A DNA stretch of 64,000 bases. It comes from Jilunia laotingensis. Lineage in GTDB: Bacteria > Bacteroidota > Bacteroidia > Bacteroidales > Bacteroidaceae. A program made the position numbers and the translations under genes. The stretch lies in contig NZ_JACRTF010000001.1 in NCBI RefSeq assembly GCF_014385165.1, forward strand, positions 558,001-622,000, read 5' to 3'. Positions 63,434 to 64,000 of this stretch are shown here, piece after piece; position 1 is the first letter of the stretch; each line of letters opens with the position of its first letter. Under the pieces are notes generated by a model. The model worked only from the letters and a program-made list of their open reading frames with translations, ran no database searches and was not told the DNA's origin.

Positions 63434-63523
63434 CACCTCGGTGAGGAACGACCTCTTCATCGGTGAGAAAGACCTCCTTCATCGGTGAGGAACGACCCCT
63501 TCATCGGTGATCTCCAAGGTGTT
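63434..63523. repeat. Intergenic hairpin repeat, copy 2 (TCGG-loop units)
   Basis: CACCTCGGTGAGGAACGACC is followed by three units of CTTCATCGGTGA (G/A-rich linkers GGAACGACC and GAAAGACC). It ends CCAAGGTGTTC, as in the copy at 34552-34643. AACTGATAATCAA again lies just upstream (63402-63414). It sits between the HEPN gene and the acyltransferase. No gene was seen in 63279-63615 apart from this element. Confidence 0.75.
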
Positions 63524-63615
63524 CACCGCAAACAAGAAAACCAGTTGCTTTCAACACTATCAGATGTAAAATATTCTCTTTCAACTTTTCCCTTAAAAAT
63601 TGCCCTTATAGTAAA

Positions 63616-64000
63616 TCATCCAACGACATATTTAGCCTTCTTACCCATACAACGGTAAACCAACCAAACCAGCAGCCATGACACTCCGAATGCAACTACC
63701 GCTGCCAAGGGAATCTGCAATCCCAAAGGAACATGGATAGCACGCATCAGTACAACGGAAGGCCCGGTAAAGAAATAATGTACCATATAGATACCGAATC
63801 CGCAGATTGTGAGGTTGGCAAGTGCTTTACGGAGTGATACCGACTGAATGTTCACTTTCTTAGCCAGCATAAACACGGGAATAGTCATCATCACTACGTT
63901 CAACGAACAATAGGTGAAGAAGAGTTCAAGCATCTCATCTGTGAATTCAGGCAATGCAGTGATATAACGAAATCCTAAGAAGGTGATGACATAACCGATA
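63616..64000 (-). CDS. Acyltransferase 3-like membrane protein, 5' part missing at window edge
   Basis: It has 128 codons that stay open to base 64000. At least three membrane segments are visible (IGYVITFLGFRYITALPEF, LTICGFGIYMVHYFFTGPSV, LAAVVAFGVSWLLVWLVYRC). The spacing and GIYMVHYFFTGP region fit the C-terminal helices of acyltransferase family 3 (OafA/NolL type), which O-acetylate cell-surface sugars. The catalytic N-terminal His-Arg region lies outside the window, so the call is provisional. Confidence 0.65.
   Translation of the reverse strand, partial: IGYVITFLGFRYITALPEFTDEMLELFFTYCSLNVVMMTIPVFMLAKKVNIQSVSLRKALANLTICGFGIYMVHYFFTGPSVVLMRAIHVPLGLQIPLAAVVAFGVSWLLVWLVYRCMGKKAKYVVG

Overview
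The window is a chromosomal segment of a Bacteroides (Bacteroidales) genome, most like the B. fragilis group. The signs are UpxY/UpxZ capsule regulators, a promoter flanked by long inverted repeats, promoters of the Bacteroides TTTG-N19-TAnnTTTG type, a GH92 glycosidase, LruC and T9SS-type surface proteins, a smalltalk-type peptide and DUF4373 genes. No rRNA, tRNA, transposase or CRISPR array was recognised.

Layout: (1) 1-6578 holds a minus-strand membrane/AAA+ cluster (SpoIIM-like, membrane protein, DUF4129, DUF4350, MoxR ATPase, DUF58 running off the left edge) with a divergent RDD membrane protein. (2) 6639-8391 is a decayed zone: a frameshifted beta-propeller pseudogene, a broken DUF4373 gene, a small DUF2693-like gene and other fragments. 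(3) 8423-8662 is an invertible segment bounded by perfect 33-bp inverted repeats. It carries a near-perfect promoter which, as written, points away from the capsule operon, so this copy is OFF. (4) 8797-25205 is a capsular polysaccharide locus: upxY, upxZ, amino-sugar genes (dehydratase, aminotransferase, ATP-grasp, NeuD-like acyltransferase, CBS-linked nucleotidyltransferase), glycosyltransferases, flippase, polymerase, pyruvyltransferase, then an epimerase and the initiating phosphoglycosyltransferase. It ends with an HU-like remnant, a smalltalk peptide and a strong terminator. (5) 25409-34358 is housekeeping: GH92 mannosidase, thioredoxin, DnaE, and Psd-PssA-DUF4834. (6) 34837-47784 holds a 3263-residue surface protein, a LruC lipoprotein, TadA and a small conserved protein. 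(7) 47872-61283 holds YraN, an MmcQ-like protein, BirA, a TPR protein, a MATE transporter, a DUF4373 gene behind 22-bp iteron-like repeats, PyrH, a Vsr endonuclease on the opposite strand, RRF, RsgA and a complete RND-TolC efflux operon. (8) 61342-64000 holds two small hypothetical genes, a nucleotidyltransferase-HEPN protein and the end of an acyltransferase.

The capsule genes form one functional unit. The inverted promoter sets whether the operon is transcribed. UpxY should let polymerase pass early termination, and UpxZ is known to curb competing loci. The enzymes then make and modify an amino sugar, assemble the repeat unit on undecaprenyl phosphate, flip it and polymerise it. The aminotransferase and pyruvyltransferase make a polymer with both positive and negative groups possible.

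Two non-coding features stand out besides the switch. A family of short hairpin repeats with a TCGG loop occurs in two far-apart intergenic regions (34552-34643 and 63434-63523). A 3.6-copy array of a 22-bp repeat lies ahead of the DUF4373 gene (51635-51714).
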